From positions 1 to 6,157 of the forward strand of contig CAISYK010000087.1 in the NCBI GenBank assembly GCA_903889605.1: 6,157 bases of DNA, in the 5' to 3' direction. Below, piece by piece: positions 1 through 6,157 of this stretch. The stretch's first letter is position 1; each line of letters starts with the position of its first letter. The position numbers were made by a program, and so were the translations under genes. Under the pieces are notes generated by a model. It did not search any database. It saw nothing but the letters and a program-made list of their open reading frames with translations, and was not told where the DNA came from. This stretch comes from an uncultured Bacteroidota bacterium. Lineage in GTDB: Bacteria > Bacteroidota > Bacteroidia > 2-12-FULL-35-15.

Positions 1-1
1 A

Positions 2-559
2 GTTCCCGGAGCATTTATGAGTATGATTGGTTCAGAAAAACTCGAGGATGCAATTGCTCATAGTTTAGACCCTTCTGAAATTTTAAAACACCTAAATATT
101 GGAATTAAAAATTCATTACACCAGTCAAACAGCATAGAATCAACCAGAGATGGTATGGATATAGCGATTTGCTCAATAGAAATAGAAAACTGCATTGTGA
201 GATACTCAGGTGCAAACAGGCCGATTTGGATTATTCGAAAAGGACAAGGAGAGCTTGAAGAAATCAAAGGTACTAAAAAAGCAATTGGCGGCCTGACAGA
301 AGATGACCAGCATTTCGAGTGTCATGAAATATAATTAGAAAAGGGAGACTCTTTTTATATATCTACAGACGGTTATGCTGATCAGTTTGGCGGGCAAAGA
401 GGAAAAAAATTAATGACAAAAAAATTTAAAGAAACCATACTGGGAATTCAAGACAAGTCAATGGCAGAACAGCAAAAACATTTAGATAACTTTATTGAAA
501 ATTGGAAGGCTGGTATAGAACAGGTGGATGACATTTTGGTAATCGGAATTCGGCTGTGA
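2..559 (+). pseudogene. SpoIIE/PP2C-family serine phosphatase, C-terminal part, interrupted by an in-frame stop
   Basis: This is the 3' part of a gene that begins left of the window. The reading frame opens with VPGAFMSMIG, the block that follows the metal-binding Asp-Gly region in SpoIIE-type (PPM) Ser/Thr phosphatases, so the ATG at 17 is internal and not the start. RDGMDIAICSI and YSGANRPIWII, both typical of the family, follow. An in-frame TAA at 332-334 sits where a Gln codon (CAA) would fit. Beyond it the same frame stays open for 74 codons to TGA at 557-559 and still encodes the final family motifs: YISTDGYADQFGG (TDG at 365-373) and VDDILVIGIRL (paired Asp at 527-532). Those Asp residues bind the catalytic metals in the family, so a product ending at 332 should be inactive. 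Such domains usually sit behind sensor or receiver modules and dephosphorylate anti-sigma antagonists; the sensor part is outside the window. The family call is firm. Real pseudogene versus base-call error is open. Confidence 0.82.
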
Positions 560-626
560 AAGACTAAAGATGATATTTTTATTGAAAACCGTTAAAGAAC
601 TTATTAACTAATTACAACAAATTAAA

Positions 627-1523
627 ATGAAAAAGATCTCAATCAAAAATATTTTAATTCCAGTAGACTTCACCGATACTTCTGACGCAGCGACTGCAAA
701 TGGAATTAAAATAGCCGCTCTTCTAAAAGCAAATATATTTTTAATACATGTTATGGAATTTAATGCATATAATTATTCCGTTTTCCCGGAAACAGAAATT
801 GTTATTCCTTCCGTGCTTGAGCTTGAAAGTGCCGTTGATAAAAAAATGAATTTAATTAAAGAAAAAATTAGAAAAAAATTTAGTATTATTCCAAAAGTCC
901 TTGTTTCAATTGGAGATGTCCCTTCTGAAATAATCAGATTTTCAAAAAAGGAAAAAATTGATCTTATTGTAATGGGTACACACGGTATTTCAGGTTATAA
1001 GGAATTGTTTATAGGAAGTAATGCTCAAAGAGTTGTTACCCTTTCTGAAATTCCAGTATTAACAATGCAGAAAAGCAGCGGTAAATGTAAGTTTAAAAAA
1101 ATCCTTTTACCAATTGACAATTCACTCCATAGCAGGGAAAAAGTAAATTTAGCAATGATTATTGCGGATTTATTTAAAGCGAAAATTCAAATAATTGGTC
1201 TTCCTGATTCAAAAGAAAAGAAAGTTTTGAATATGTTTAATATCAAGTGCAGATCTGTTGAAAAAATTATTGCGGCAGACGAATTGCCTTTTAAAACTAC
1301 TTTGGTTTATGGAATAAATCTTGCAGAGGCGTCTATCAAATTTGCCTCCAAAAATAAGTGTGATCTTATTGTTATAAACACTGGGCATGAGTCTGAAGTT
1401 ACTGGTATATTTATGGGGGCATTTGCTCAGCAAATAGTGAATCATTCCAAGATTCCTGTATTAAGTTTTAAACATAGTGAAGGACATTTCAGCATTGATA
1501 CTTCAGGTTTTGGTATTAGTTAA
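627..1523 (+). CDS. Universal stress protein, tandem UspA domains
   Basis: This 298-residue cytoplasmic protein has two Usp folds in a row, about residues 5-147 and 155-281, the common two-domain Usp layout of Bacteroidota. Domain 1 starts with ILIPVDFTDTSD (Asp14 at the usual adenine-contacting position). It carries a complete nucleotide motif of the form G-x2-G-x9-G-S: G117, G120, G130, S131, followed by AQRVV and IPVL. Domain 2 starts with ILLPIDNS (Asp164) and ends in a similar IPVL strand, but the matching positions are N251, H254, G264 and A265, so its ATP site looks degenerate. Usp proteins are induced by starvation, oxidative or envelope stress; their molecular role is generally regulatory or protective and cannot be specified here. 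The ATG at 627 lies in an A-rich leader without a Shine-Dalgarno sequence, as is normal for the phylum. The gene starts 67 bases after the phosphatase frame ends, so co-transcription is possible. Family certain, specific function unknown. Confidence 0.93.
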   Translation: MKKISIKNILIPVDFTDTSDAATANGIKIAALLKANIFLIHVMEFNAYNYSVFPETEIVIPSVLELESAVDKKMNLIKEKIRKKFSIIPKVLVSIGDVPSEIIRFSKKEKIDLIVMGTHGISGYKELFIGSNAQRVVTLSEIPVLTMQKSSGKCKFKKILLPIDNSLHSREKVNLAMIIADLFKAKIQIIGLPDSKEKKVLNMFNIKCRSVEKIIAADELPFKTTLVYGINLAEASIKFASKNKCDLIVINTGHESEVTGIFMGAFAQQIVNHSKIPVLSFKHSEGHFSIDTSGFGIS

Positions 1524-2014
1524 TTGCCTCTAAATGTTTTTCGTTGTTATTAGCCGGTATGTGCTTCTTCAAATAGGTTTCAATATTGTATTATTTTGAA
1601 ATTTTGTTTGTGTCTGGTGTGCTGTAGTTACAGCCCTAATATTGCGGCTTTTAAATCACCATTTCCTATACTTCTTGGTTCTCCTTGTAGTTAAAATGTT
1701 GTCCTTTTGGGATTCGCCGTTCTGTTAGAAATCAGGCTGTAAAAGAAATGCTTTTGAAAACTTTCTGCTCACAATATATAATCACAATTTAAAACAAATA
1801 CTTATAGTTCTCTTACTTTGTGTTTTTTAAACTAATTGAACTGCTGGATTTTGTTCTCTCCTAAAAATATTAGTGAGCAATATTTCTTCTGAGCAAATTC
1901 AATTCGGTAATGTGTGAATGATGTAAATTATAACAATAGTTATGTAACACATATATATCAATAGCTGCCCACCTTTGGCATGTGAAAATTATTTCATGTG
2001 AAATATGTAAAACT
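1524..2014. other. Long intergenic region with no recognised gene
   Basis: About 490 bases separate the Usp stop from the preferred start of the secreted DUF3494 protein. No frame on either strand gives a credible protein; stops are frequent. It contains a perfect short inverted repeat at 1621-1634, an AGCC/GGCT pair at 1632-1647 followed by TTT that could form a weak hairpin, and a degenerate 9-base periodicity at about 1660-1686. The promoter of the secreted protein should lie here, but I found no good match to the Bacteroidota pattern (TTG near -33, TAnnTTTG near -7). The nearest -7-like words, TTACTTTG at 1813-1820 and CACCTTTG at 1970-1977, each miss one base and lack a partner. Confidence 0.6.
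1621..1634. repeat. Perfect inverted repeat (GCTGTA-GT-TACAGC)
   Basis: Six-base arms match exactly around a two-base centre, about 100 bases past the Usp stop. The GC content is moderate and no T-run follows directly, so it is a poor candidate for an intrinsic terminator. It could equally be a palindromic protein-binding site or chance. Confidence 0.3.
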
Positions 2015-3634
2015 ATGGAAACTAAGCTTATAAATATTTTAACAGGCGTTAGTCTGTTTTTTATGTCAAATTTTGTGTTTGCGCAGGCGCCTATTTTAGG
2101 TACAACAGCAAATTTTGTTCTTTTTTCTTCGGATGGGGCAGTGAGCAGCTCTGGTATATCATTTCTTACAGGAAACGTTGGTACTAATAGCGGTTCAAGC
2201 ACAGGTTTTGGAAATGTTAACGGTTCTATGAATGATAATAATTCAGCAAGCGCTCAGTGTACCGCAGATTTGCTGATTGCTTACAATCAGCTCAACAATG
2301 CCGTCCCAACTTTTTTTCCAACTTCTTTGTTAGGTAACGGGCAGGTTCTTACGGCCGGTGTTTACAATATTTCCGGTGCAGCAGTATTAAACTCGGATTT
2401 AACATTGAATGCAGAAGGCAATCCTAATGCAGTATTTATTTTCCAAGTTCAAGGATCATTATCCGCAAATATTAATTCAAAAATAAAATTGATTAGTGCT
2501 GCGAAAGCGTGTAATGTGTTTTGGAAAGTTGAAGGTTTAGTGAGTCTGGCTTCGAATGTCACCATTGTGGGAACGATAATTGCAAACAATGCTGCAATTG
2601 AAATGAATTCTAATGATACACTTGAAGGAAGAGCTCTTTCTACATCTGGTGCTGTTTCAATTAATGGAGTGCTGGCCTACACACCTATTGGATGCGGAAG
2701 TCAAATACTTACGGGGCCCTCAGCCCCTATACTCGGCTCTGCCGAATGTTATGCAGTTTTTTCAGGAAGCGGGTCAGTATCAAATACCGGTATTACTTAT
2801 GTTACCGGTGACGTAGGAACAAATGTAGGTTTAACGACCGGATTCAATCCTTTGTATATAATAGGAAGCGTACATCCTATCCCTGATGCTTCTACTTTGG
2901 CATGCGTAAATGATTTGTTTAGTATCTATGCGTATCTCAATACTCTGCCTTATGATATTAACTTGTTGTATCCGGCGCAGTTTGGACACCATCTTGTGCT
3001 CACTCCTCACACTTATCTGCTTGATGCAGCCACAGTATTAACAGATACACTTTACCTCAATGCACAAGGAAATGCTAATGCAGTATTTGTTATCCAGATA
3101 AATGGAGCATTTTCTACAAGCGCGTTTTCCAAAATTATTTTGACAAATGGAGCACAGGCAAAGAATGTGTTTTGGAAGATTGATGGTGCTGCTGAAATAA
3201 ATGACTCTTCAATATTCGAAGGAACGATTGTTTGCAACAATGGAGCAGTTAGTTTAAAAACCGGAGTCACAATGGATGGAAGAGCTTTTACTACAACTGG
3301 TAATTTGGTTGCCACAGAAATTAACGCTGTTATTCCGGCTGGATGTATTACAACAGCTATTTCTGTTTTTGAAAATGAGACAACAAAAGAAGGCGTTACT
3401 GTCTATCCGAATCCTTTTGCAGCTTCAATTAATATCATTATTAATAATTCATTTCTTATCAGCAAAAGCGAATTGAGATTGTATAATATTTTAGGATCAA
3501 TGGTTTTGAATATAAAATTATCTCAAGAAAATACTACTCTTGAGACAAGAAGTCTTCCGTCTGGAATTTATTTTTATAACATTATCGGCAGTAATAAAAT
3601 TTTACAATCCGGCAAATTGGTTTCGCAAAACTAG
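2015..3634 (+). CDS. Secreted two-domain DUF3494 (ice-binding-like) protein with T9SS sorting domain
   Basis: The ATG at 2015 is preferred over an in-frame GTG at 1982 because it yields a clean signal peptide: METK, a hydrophobic core, then FVFA. Cleavage after Ala23 leaves Gln24, the frequent Bacteroidota mature N terminus. The 539-residue product has two DUF3494 domains in tandem, about residues 26-227 and 236-444. Each has the same landmarks: APILG entry, an LTGNVGTN or VTGDVGTN block, LTAGVYN or LTPHTYL, GNPNAVFIFQ or GNANAVFVIQ, NVFWKV or NVFWKI, and an EGRA or DGRA turn near the end. This family forms a beta-solenoid; members bind ice and others are adhesins or uncharacterised. Residues 461-539 form a type A sorting domain (VTVYPNPF start, SLPSGIYFYNI near the end) that directs T9SS export and usually surface attachment. 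Ice binding cannot be decided from sequence alone. The gene stands apart: about 490 bases upstream and 216 downstream are gene-free, so it is probably transcribed alone. Its G+C is somewhat higher than its neighbours by eye. Confidence 0.9.
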   Translation: METKLINILTGVSLFFMSNFVFAQAPILGTTANFVLFSSDGAVSSSGISFLTGNVGTNSGSSTGFGNVNGSMNDNNSASAQCTADLLIAYNQLNNAVPTFFPTSLLGNGQVLTAGVYNISGAAVLNSDLTLNAEGNPNAVFIFQVQGSLSANINSKIKLISAAKACNVFWKVEGLVSLASNVTIVGTIIANNAAIEMNSNDTLEGRALSTSGAVSINGVLAYTPIGCGSQILTGPSAPILGSAECYAVFSGSGSVSNTGITYVTGDVGTNVGLTTGFNPLYIIGSVHPIPDASTLACVNDLFSIYAYLNTLPYDINLLYPAQFGHHLVLTPHTYLLDAATVLTDTLYLNAQGNANAVFVIQINGAFSTSAFSKIILTNGAQAKNVFWKIDGAAEINDSSIFEGTIVCNNGAVSLKTGVTMDGRAFTTTGNLVATEINAVIPAGCITTAISVFENETTKEGVTVYPNPFAASINIIINNSFLISKSELRLYNILGSMVLNIKLSQENTTLETRSLPSGIYFYNIIGSNKILQSGKLVSQN

Positions 3635-3850
3635 ATTGCTGCAGGCGGATGATTCTTAGTTTATATTTTAAAATTGAAAATTATTTTTTGATTGTAAAGT
3701 CAGCAGGCAATGCCTTAAATGAAAATTAAATTTTTGAATTTAGAATTGTCTGAAATGATTTATTGTAATATGTTTCATGTTAAAATTTTCAGTTTAAAAA
3801 TCAATTAATGAATTATTATAAAAAACAAATTTAATTAATATTATACCAAT

Positions 3851-4345
3851 ATGACCCAGATAACTCCGCTTAAGGAAATAGTTAGTTTTCCTTCTAATGA
3901 CCCGAAAGACATCCCAAAGCCTGATGCAAAAAAGATTGTCATCTTTCTTGTAGATGATAACGAATTATATCTCAAATCGTTAGAAATTCAGTTTCGTGAA
4001 ATTGATGCCCCTGTAATTAAAACTTTTTTAACCGGTGAGGCTTGTCTTATGAATATGTCTTTAAAACCAGACATTATTATATTAGATTATTTTTTAAATA
4101 CTGTTAATAAGAATGCCATGGACGGCTTGAAAACACTGGTTAAGATTAAAGATGCTTCACCAAGTACCCAGGTAATTATGTCGTCAGCAAATGAAAATGC
4201 TGAGATTGCTGTAAATTGCTTGAAATTTGGAGCTTTCGATTATATTGTTAAAAACGAAAATACTTTTGTGAAGCTAAAGCAAATCATAAAAAAAATTTTT
4301 AGCTTATACTCAAAAGAAAAAGAGATTATTGTATGGGATTGGTAA
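3851..4345 (+). CDS. Stand-alone receiver-domain response regulator
   Basis: This 164-residue cytoplasmic protein is a single REC (CheY-like) domain, about residues 28-152, behind a polar, Pro/Asp/Lys-rich leader of about 27 residues. The key residues are present: acidic pair D35-D36 (FLVDDNE), phosphoacceptor D79 (IIILDYF), switch Ser112 (VIMSSAN), aromatic Y131 and the invariant Lys134. Lys134 is followed by Asn rather than the usual Pro, as also occurs in other small receivers. No output domain follows; the tail after the last helix is short and charged and ends in WDW. It therefore probably acts by protein contact, as a phosphorelay intermediate or as a partner of another kinase or phosphatase. 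No histidine kinase is visible in the window. The ATG at 3851 follows an A/T-rich leader; the 216 bases upstream hold no gene. Fold call firm; partner and role unknown. Confidence 0.9.
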   Translation: MTQITPLKEIVSFPSNDPKDIPKPDAKKIVIFLVDDNELYLKSLEIQFREIDAPVIKTFLTGEACLMNMSLKPDIIILDYFLNTVNKNAMDGLKTLVKIKDASPSTQVIMSSANENAEIAVNCLKFGAFDYIVKNENTFVKLKQIIKKIFSLYSKEKEIIVWDW

Positions 4346-4395
4346 TTTGCAGGAAGTCGGCAATAACGGATAAGGATTAGGTTGGCGGATTCGAA

Positions 4396-4415
4396 ATATT
4401 AAAATTATTTAATAT
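4396..4415. repeat. AT-only perfect inverted repeat (8-base arms, 4-base loop)
   Basis: ATATTAAA and TTTAATAT flank ATTA, about 50 bases after the response regulator stop and about 105 bases before the next gene's ATG. The stem has no G or C and no clear T-tract, so a terminator is doubtful. An operator for an AT-loving regulator or a chance feature of AT-rich DNA are both possible. Confidence 0.3.
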
Positions 4416-4520
4416 ATTCTTAATAACTCAGTTCTAAAGTTACGAATTAAGTTGTTTTTGATTCAGACATTTTGCACAATTCAAAACTTTTTAATTTATA
4501 CCTATAAACATAATCATTGT

Positions 4521-5339
4521 ATGGCTATTACATATTATATGCTTCAAATTCCTCCATTTCTGTTTTTCTTAATGATAATTTCTTTCGGGGCAATTTTTGG
4601 AGGGCTGGGTACTTTTTTATTCCGAAAATACATTAGGGTTAGAATTTTGAGATCGCATAATGAAGTAACTGGATTCCTCTTCCTTGCCATTGCCAGTTTT
4701 TATTCGCTGCTTCTTAGCTTCGTGGTTTTTGTTGTATGGGATCAATTGAATGAAACTCGAGGTAACGTTAGTAAGGAGGGCAGCTCCGCAATGGGTTTAT
4801 ACAGAGATATTAAGTTTTACCCTGACACCGTTGAATCAAAACAATTAATGATCGTATACCTTGATTTTGTTTTCAATGTTATAGATGAGGAATTTCCTAA
4901 TATGGAGCACCTTAAGCCAAGCCGAAAAACTCCTGAATCATTCAACCGTGTTTTTTTTCAAATGGAGCACCTCAATCCGAAAAACCAATTTCAAGTTCAG
5001 CTGGTAGCTGAAATGTTTAATCATTTGAATGAATTGGCTGAATATCGCGGACTTCGTACATCCTCTATGGAAACTGAAATTCCTCCTCCCATGTGGCTTC
5101 CTCTGCTATTAGGCGCAATCATCACAATTATTTGTGCTATGCTTATGGATATTGAGCACTCACGAATGCACATACTTCTTAATGCCTTTTTGGGGATATT
5201 TATTGGAATGTTTCTCTTCATTATTATACTGCTTGATCACCCTTTTTCCGGAAGTCAAGGAATTAAGCCAAAATCGTATAGGCAGATATTCACAATGGAG
5301 CAATGGGCAAATGACGTTCCAATAAAAAAACAGATTTAA
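4521..5339 (+). CDS. DUF4239 family four-helix membrane protein
   Basis: The 272-residue product reads as an integral inner-membrane protein with helices at about residues 8-33, 51-73, 190-209 and 215-238, arranged as two pairs around a soluble, partly helical region of about 115 residues. The layout and several motifs fit DUF4239: a SLLLSFVVFVVW second helix, an EGSSAMGLYRDI segment just after it, PPPMWLPLLLGA before helix 3, and LDHPFSG (238-244) after helix 4. The family is widespread, resembles bestrophin-type channels in architecture, and has no established function. ATG 4521 is preferred over an in-frame TTG at 4452, which would add 23 residues not typical of the family; ATG 4539 is also possible. 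An imperfect 20-residue repeat (MEHLKPSRK and MEHLNPKN) lies in the soluble region. The gene ends 40 bases before the lipoprotein gene, so the two are likely co-transcribed. Confidence 0.82.
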   Translation: MAITYYMLQIPPFLFFLMIISFGAIFGGLGTFLFRKYIRVRILRSHNEVTGFLFLAIASFYSLLLSFVVFVVWDQLNETRGNVSKEGSSAMGLYRDIKFYPDTVESKQLMIVYLDFVFNVIDEEFPNMEHLKPSRKTPESFNRVFFQMEHLNPKNQFQVQLVAEMFNHLNELAEYRGLRTSSMETEIPPPMWLPLLLGAIITIICAMLMDIEHSRMHILLNAFLGIFIGMFLFIIILLDHPFSGSQGIKPKSYRQIFTMEQWANDVPIKKQI

Positions 5340-5379
5340 ATATAAAGAATAATATCATTCACAATTAAATCATTTTACA

Positions 5380-5859
5380 ATGAATTCAAATAACAACTTC
5401 AGGAATTTTTCGTTTTTTTTCTCAATAATAATTTTAGTTTCCTGCGGGTCCAATGAGCAAAAAGCCGATGATGCATTTGATCGTGTAAGGATAGAAAAAA
5501 TGATTTTGACGGACAGCAATATTATAAGTAAAGAAGGCATTGCGGAGCAGAAGAAAACGACTTCTTTTAAGAAATGTGAAAATCATGATGAATGGGGCAA
5601 ATTTAAAAGTGAAACGGAAAAGAAAATTCTATCGAACGAAAATAAAATAGTGGCAATGAAAAGTATTCCAAAAGCTAGCGGTAAATTGATTAGAAAAGTG
5701 ACAAGTTTAGAAAAAGACAATAATGACCTTAGAAGACAAATGGATGAATACAATGAAGAAGTAAAAGTTAAGTGGGAAAATTTTAAGGTGATGATAAATC
5801 ACGATGTGAATGAGATTGACATTGAATTGAAAGATATCACATTAAACAATAAGAAGTAA
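5380..5859 (+). CDS. Coiled-coil lipoprotein resembling the sll1863-like stress-response family
   Basis: The 159-residue product has a lipoprotein signal: short N-terminal leader, hydrophobic residues 10-20, and lipobox LVSC with lipidated Cys22. It should be membrane-anchored in the envelope; the residues after Cys22 (GSNEQK) do not clearly match the acidic surface-export signal of Bacteroidota lipoproteins. The mature part is highly charged and helical. It carries two W-x-x-F-K motifs (W72-K76, W132-K136) around a Lys/Glu-rich coiled-coil stretch of about residues 75-130, then NHDVNEI and a short tail. This pattern (EWxKFK, ANE or SNE, LEKxNxDL, WxxFKxxxNHD) matches from memory small Bacteroidota proteins annotated as sll1863 family stress response proteins, often found near other stress genes. 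A second cysteine, Cys66, is unpaired. Molecular function is unknown. It sits 40 bases after the DUF4239 gene and is probably the last gene of that unit. Confidence 0.78.
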   Translation: MNSNNNFRNFSFFFSIIILVSCGSNEQKADDAFDRVRIEKMILTDSNIISKEGIAEQKKTTSFKKCENHDEWGKFKSETEKKILSNENKIVAMKSIPKASGKLIRKVTSLEKDNNDLRRQMDEYNEEVKVKWENFKVMINHDVNEIDIELKDITLNNKK

Positions 5860-5882
5860 TAGTAAAGAATACTTATGAAGTT

Positions 5883-5959
5883 GGTTTATTTGTTGAAATC
5901 TTATTTGCAGTTTAAATATATGATTGACTAATTGAATTTTAATTCTTGAAAAATAAACC
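5883..5959. repeat. Perfect 9-base inverted repeat with 59-base spacer
   Basis: GGTTTATTT at 5883-5891 is exactly complementary to AAATAAACC at 5951-5959, downstream of the lipoprotein stop. A smaller hairpin, GAATT-TT-AATTC at 5934-5945, lies inside the spacer. The arrangement could fold the 3' untranslated region, but there is no T-tract after the outer arm and AT-rich DNA produces such matches by chance. Confidence 0.3.
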
Positions 5960-6036
5960 GATAATCATTGAAACATTTTCGATCCTTATAAAATGAATTT
6001 TTATTAAATATATTATATCAATAGTTCGGTAAAAAT

Positions 6037-6157
6037 TTAAGCAGCCATACTGTTGATACTACCTAATGATAAAGCATCTCGATAAATTGCTTTTATTTTT
6101 TTGCAACTCAGGTCTAAATCTAAGTTTGAAAATATCCTGTCTGCTATGATTTTATTA
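6037..6157 (-). CDS. Possible 3' end of a minus-strand gene, unrecognised, running off the right edge
   Basis: Read on the minus strand from the window edge, one frame is open for 39 codons before TAA (complement of 6037-6039). It ends in a plausible protein-like tail, KAIYRDALSLGSINSMAA, preceded by ADRIFSNLDLDLS. Such an open stretch is moderately unusual in DNA this AT-rich and the composition looks protein-like, but I do not recognise the family and the rest lies outside the window. If real, it converges with the lipoprotein gene across 177 non-coding bases. Confidence 0.4.
   Translation of the reverse strand, partial: NKIIADRIFSNLDLDLSCKKIKAIYRDALSLGSINSMAA
6071..6102 (+). terminator. 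Weak terminator-like hairpin with T-tract
   Basis: AAAGCA (6071-6076) pairs with TGCTTT (6088-6093) around an 11-base loop, followed by TA and seven T at 6096-6102. The shape is that of an intrinsic terminator for + strand transcripts ending after the lipoprotein gene. The stem is short and AT-rich, it lies more than 200 bases past the stop codon, and it overlaps the possible minus-strand coding end, so confidence is low. Confidence 0.2.

Noticed and set aside
17..334. Complete 105-residue protein starting at ATG 17
   Set aside because: The frame is open to the left edge with VPGAF directly before this Met, and it continues after the TAA with family motifs. It is an internal piece of a larger phosphatase gene.
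1530..1560. CGTTGTTATTAGCCGG as an integron-type recombination site
   Set aside because: It superficially recalls attC ends, but no GTTRRRY/RYYYAAC pair of boxes and no matching imperfect palindrome are present.
1954..1964. TATATCAATAG, also found at 6014-6024, as a shared regulatory word
   Set aside because: Eleven AT-dominated bases shared twice in 6 kb of AT-rich DNA is close to chance, and the two sites have different contexts.
1982..2014. GTG at 1982 as the start of the secreted protein
   Set aside because: It adds 11 polar, Cys-containing residues ahead of a textbook signal peptide beginning at ATG 2015.
1870..2202. Minus-strand open frame of 110 codons overlapping the start of the DUF3494 gene
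   Set aside because: Half lies antisense to the signal peptide and first solenoid turns; it has no recognisable domain and looks like a shadow of the coding frame.
3052..3315. Minus-strand 87-codon frame inside the second DUF3494 domain
   Set aside because: Antisense shadow of a strongly supported coding region, with no domain of its own. The + strand alternative frames at 2613-2816 and 3276-3476 are rejected for the same reason.
3635..3850. Regulatory RNA or terminator after the DUF3494 gene
   Set aside because: Only very short arms are present (for example TAAATT-TTTG-AATTTA) with no GC-rich stem and T-tract; no convincing promoter for the response regulator was found either.
4452..4520. 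TTG at 4452 as the start of the DUF4239 protein
   Set aside because: It is a rare start codon and would add a 23-residue N-terminal stretch outside the family's usual extent; ATG 4521 gives a normal N terminus just before the first helix.

Overview
The window is AT-rich (roughly one third G+C by eye) and reads as chromosomal DNA of a Bacteroidota bacterium. The strongest evidence is the large secreted protein at 2015-3634. It ends in a type IX secretion (T9SS) type A sorting domain with the usual YPNPF entry motif, and its signal peptide appears to leave Gln at the mature N terminus, as is common in this phylum. The genes also lack clear Shine-Dalgarno sequences and start behind A/T-rich leaders. 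The window carries a Bacteroidota-style coiled-coil stress lipoprotein and a stand-alone receiver protein. All clear genes lie on the + strand. No tRNA, rRNA, CRISPR array, insertion sequence or prophage gene was recognised.

Layout: (1) 2-559, the C-terminal part of a SpoIIE/PP2C-type serine phosphatase domain, interrupted by an in-frame TAA at 332-334 and otherwise intact to its natural stop. (2) 627-1523, a tandem-domain universal stress protein. (3) 1524-2014, a gene-free stretch of about 490 bases with small inverted repeats and a degenerate 9-base periodicity. (4) 2015-3634, a secreted protein with two tandem DUF3494 (ice-binding-like) domains and a T9SS sorting domain. (5) 3851-4345, a receiver-only response regulator. 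(6) 4521-5339, a four-helix DUF4239 membrane protein, followed 40 bases later by (7) 5380-5859, a small coiled-coil lipoprotein resembling the sll1863 stress-response family. (8) 5860-6157, mostly non-coding, with the possible 3' end of a minus-strand gene running off the right edge.

The set (phosphatase-type signalling output, Usp, response regulator, DUF4239 and sll1863-like lipoprotein) has a general stress and envelope-signalling flavour, with one surface adhesin or ice-binding-like protein inserted. That the genes act together is an inference from adjacency and shared strand only. Spacing supports co-transcription best for DUF4239 plus lipoprotein, and possibly phosphatase plus Usp (67 bases apart). 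I see no convincing evidence for an undescribed multi-gene system. The most notable items are the premature stop in the phosphatase and the duplicated DUF3494/T9SS protein.
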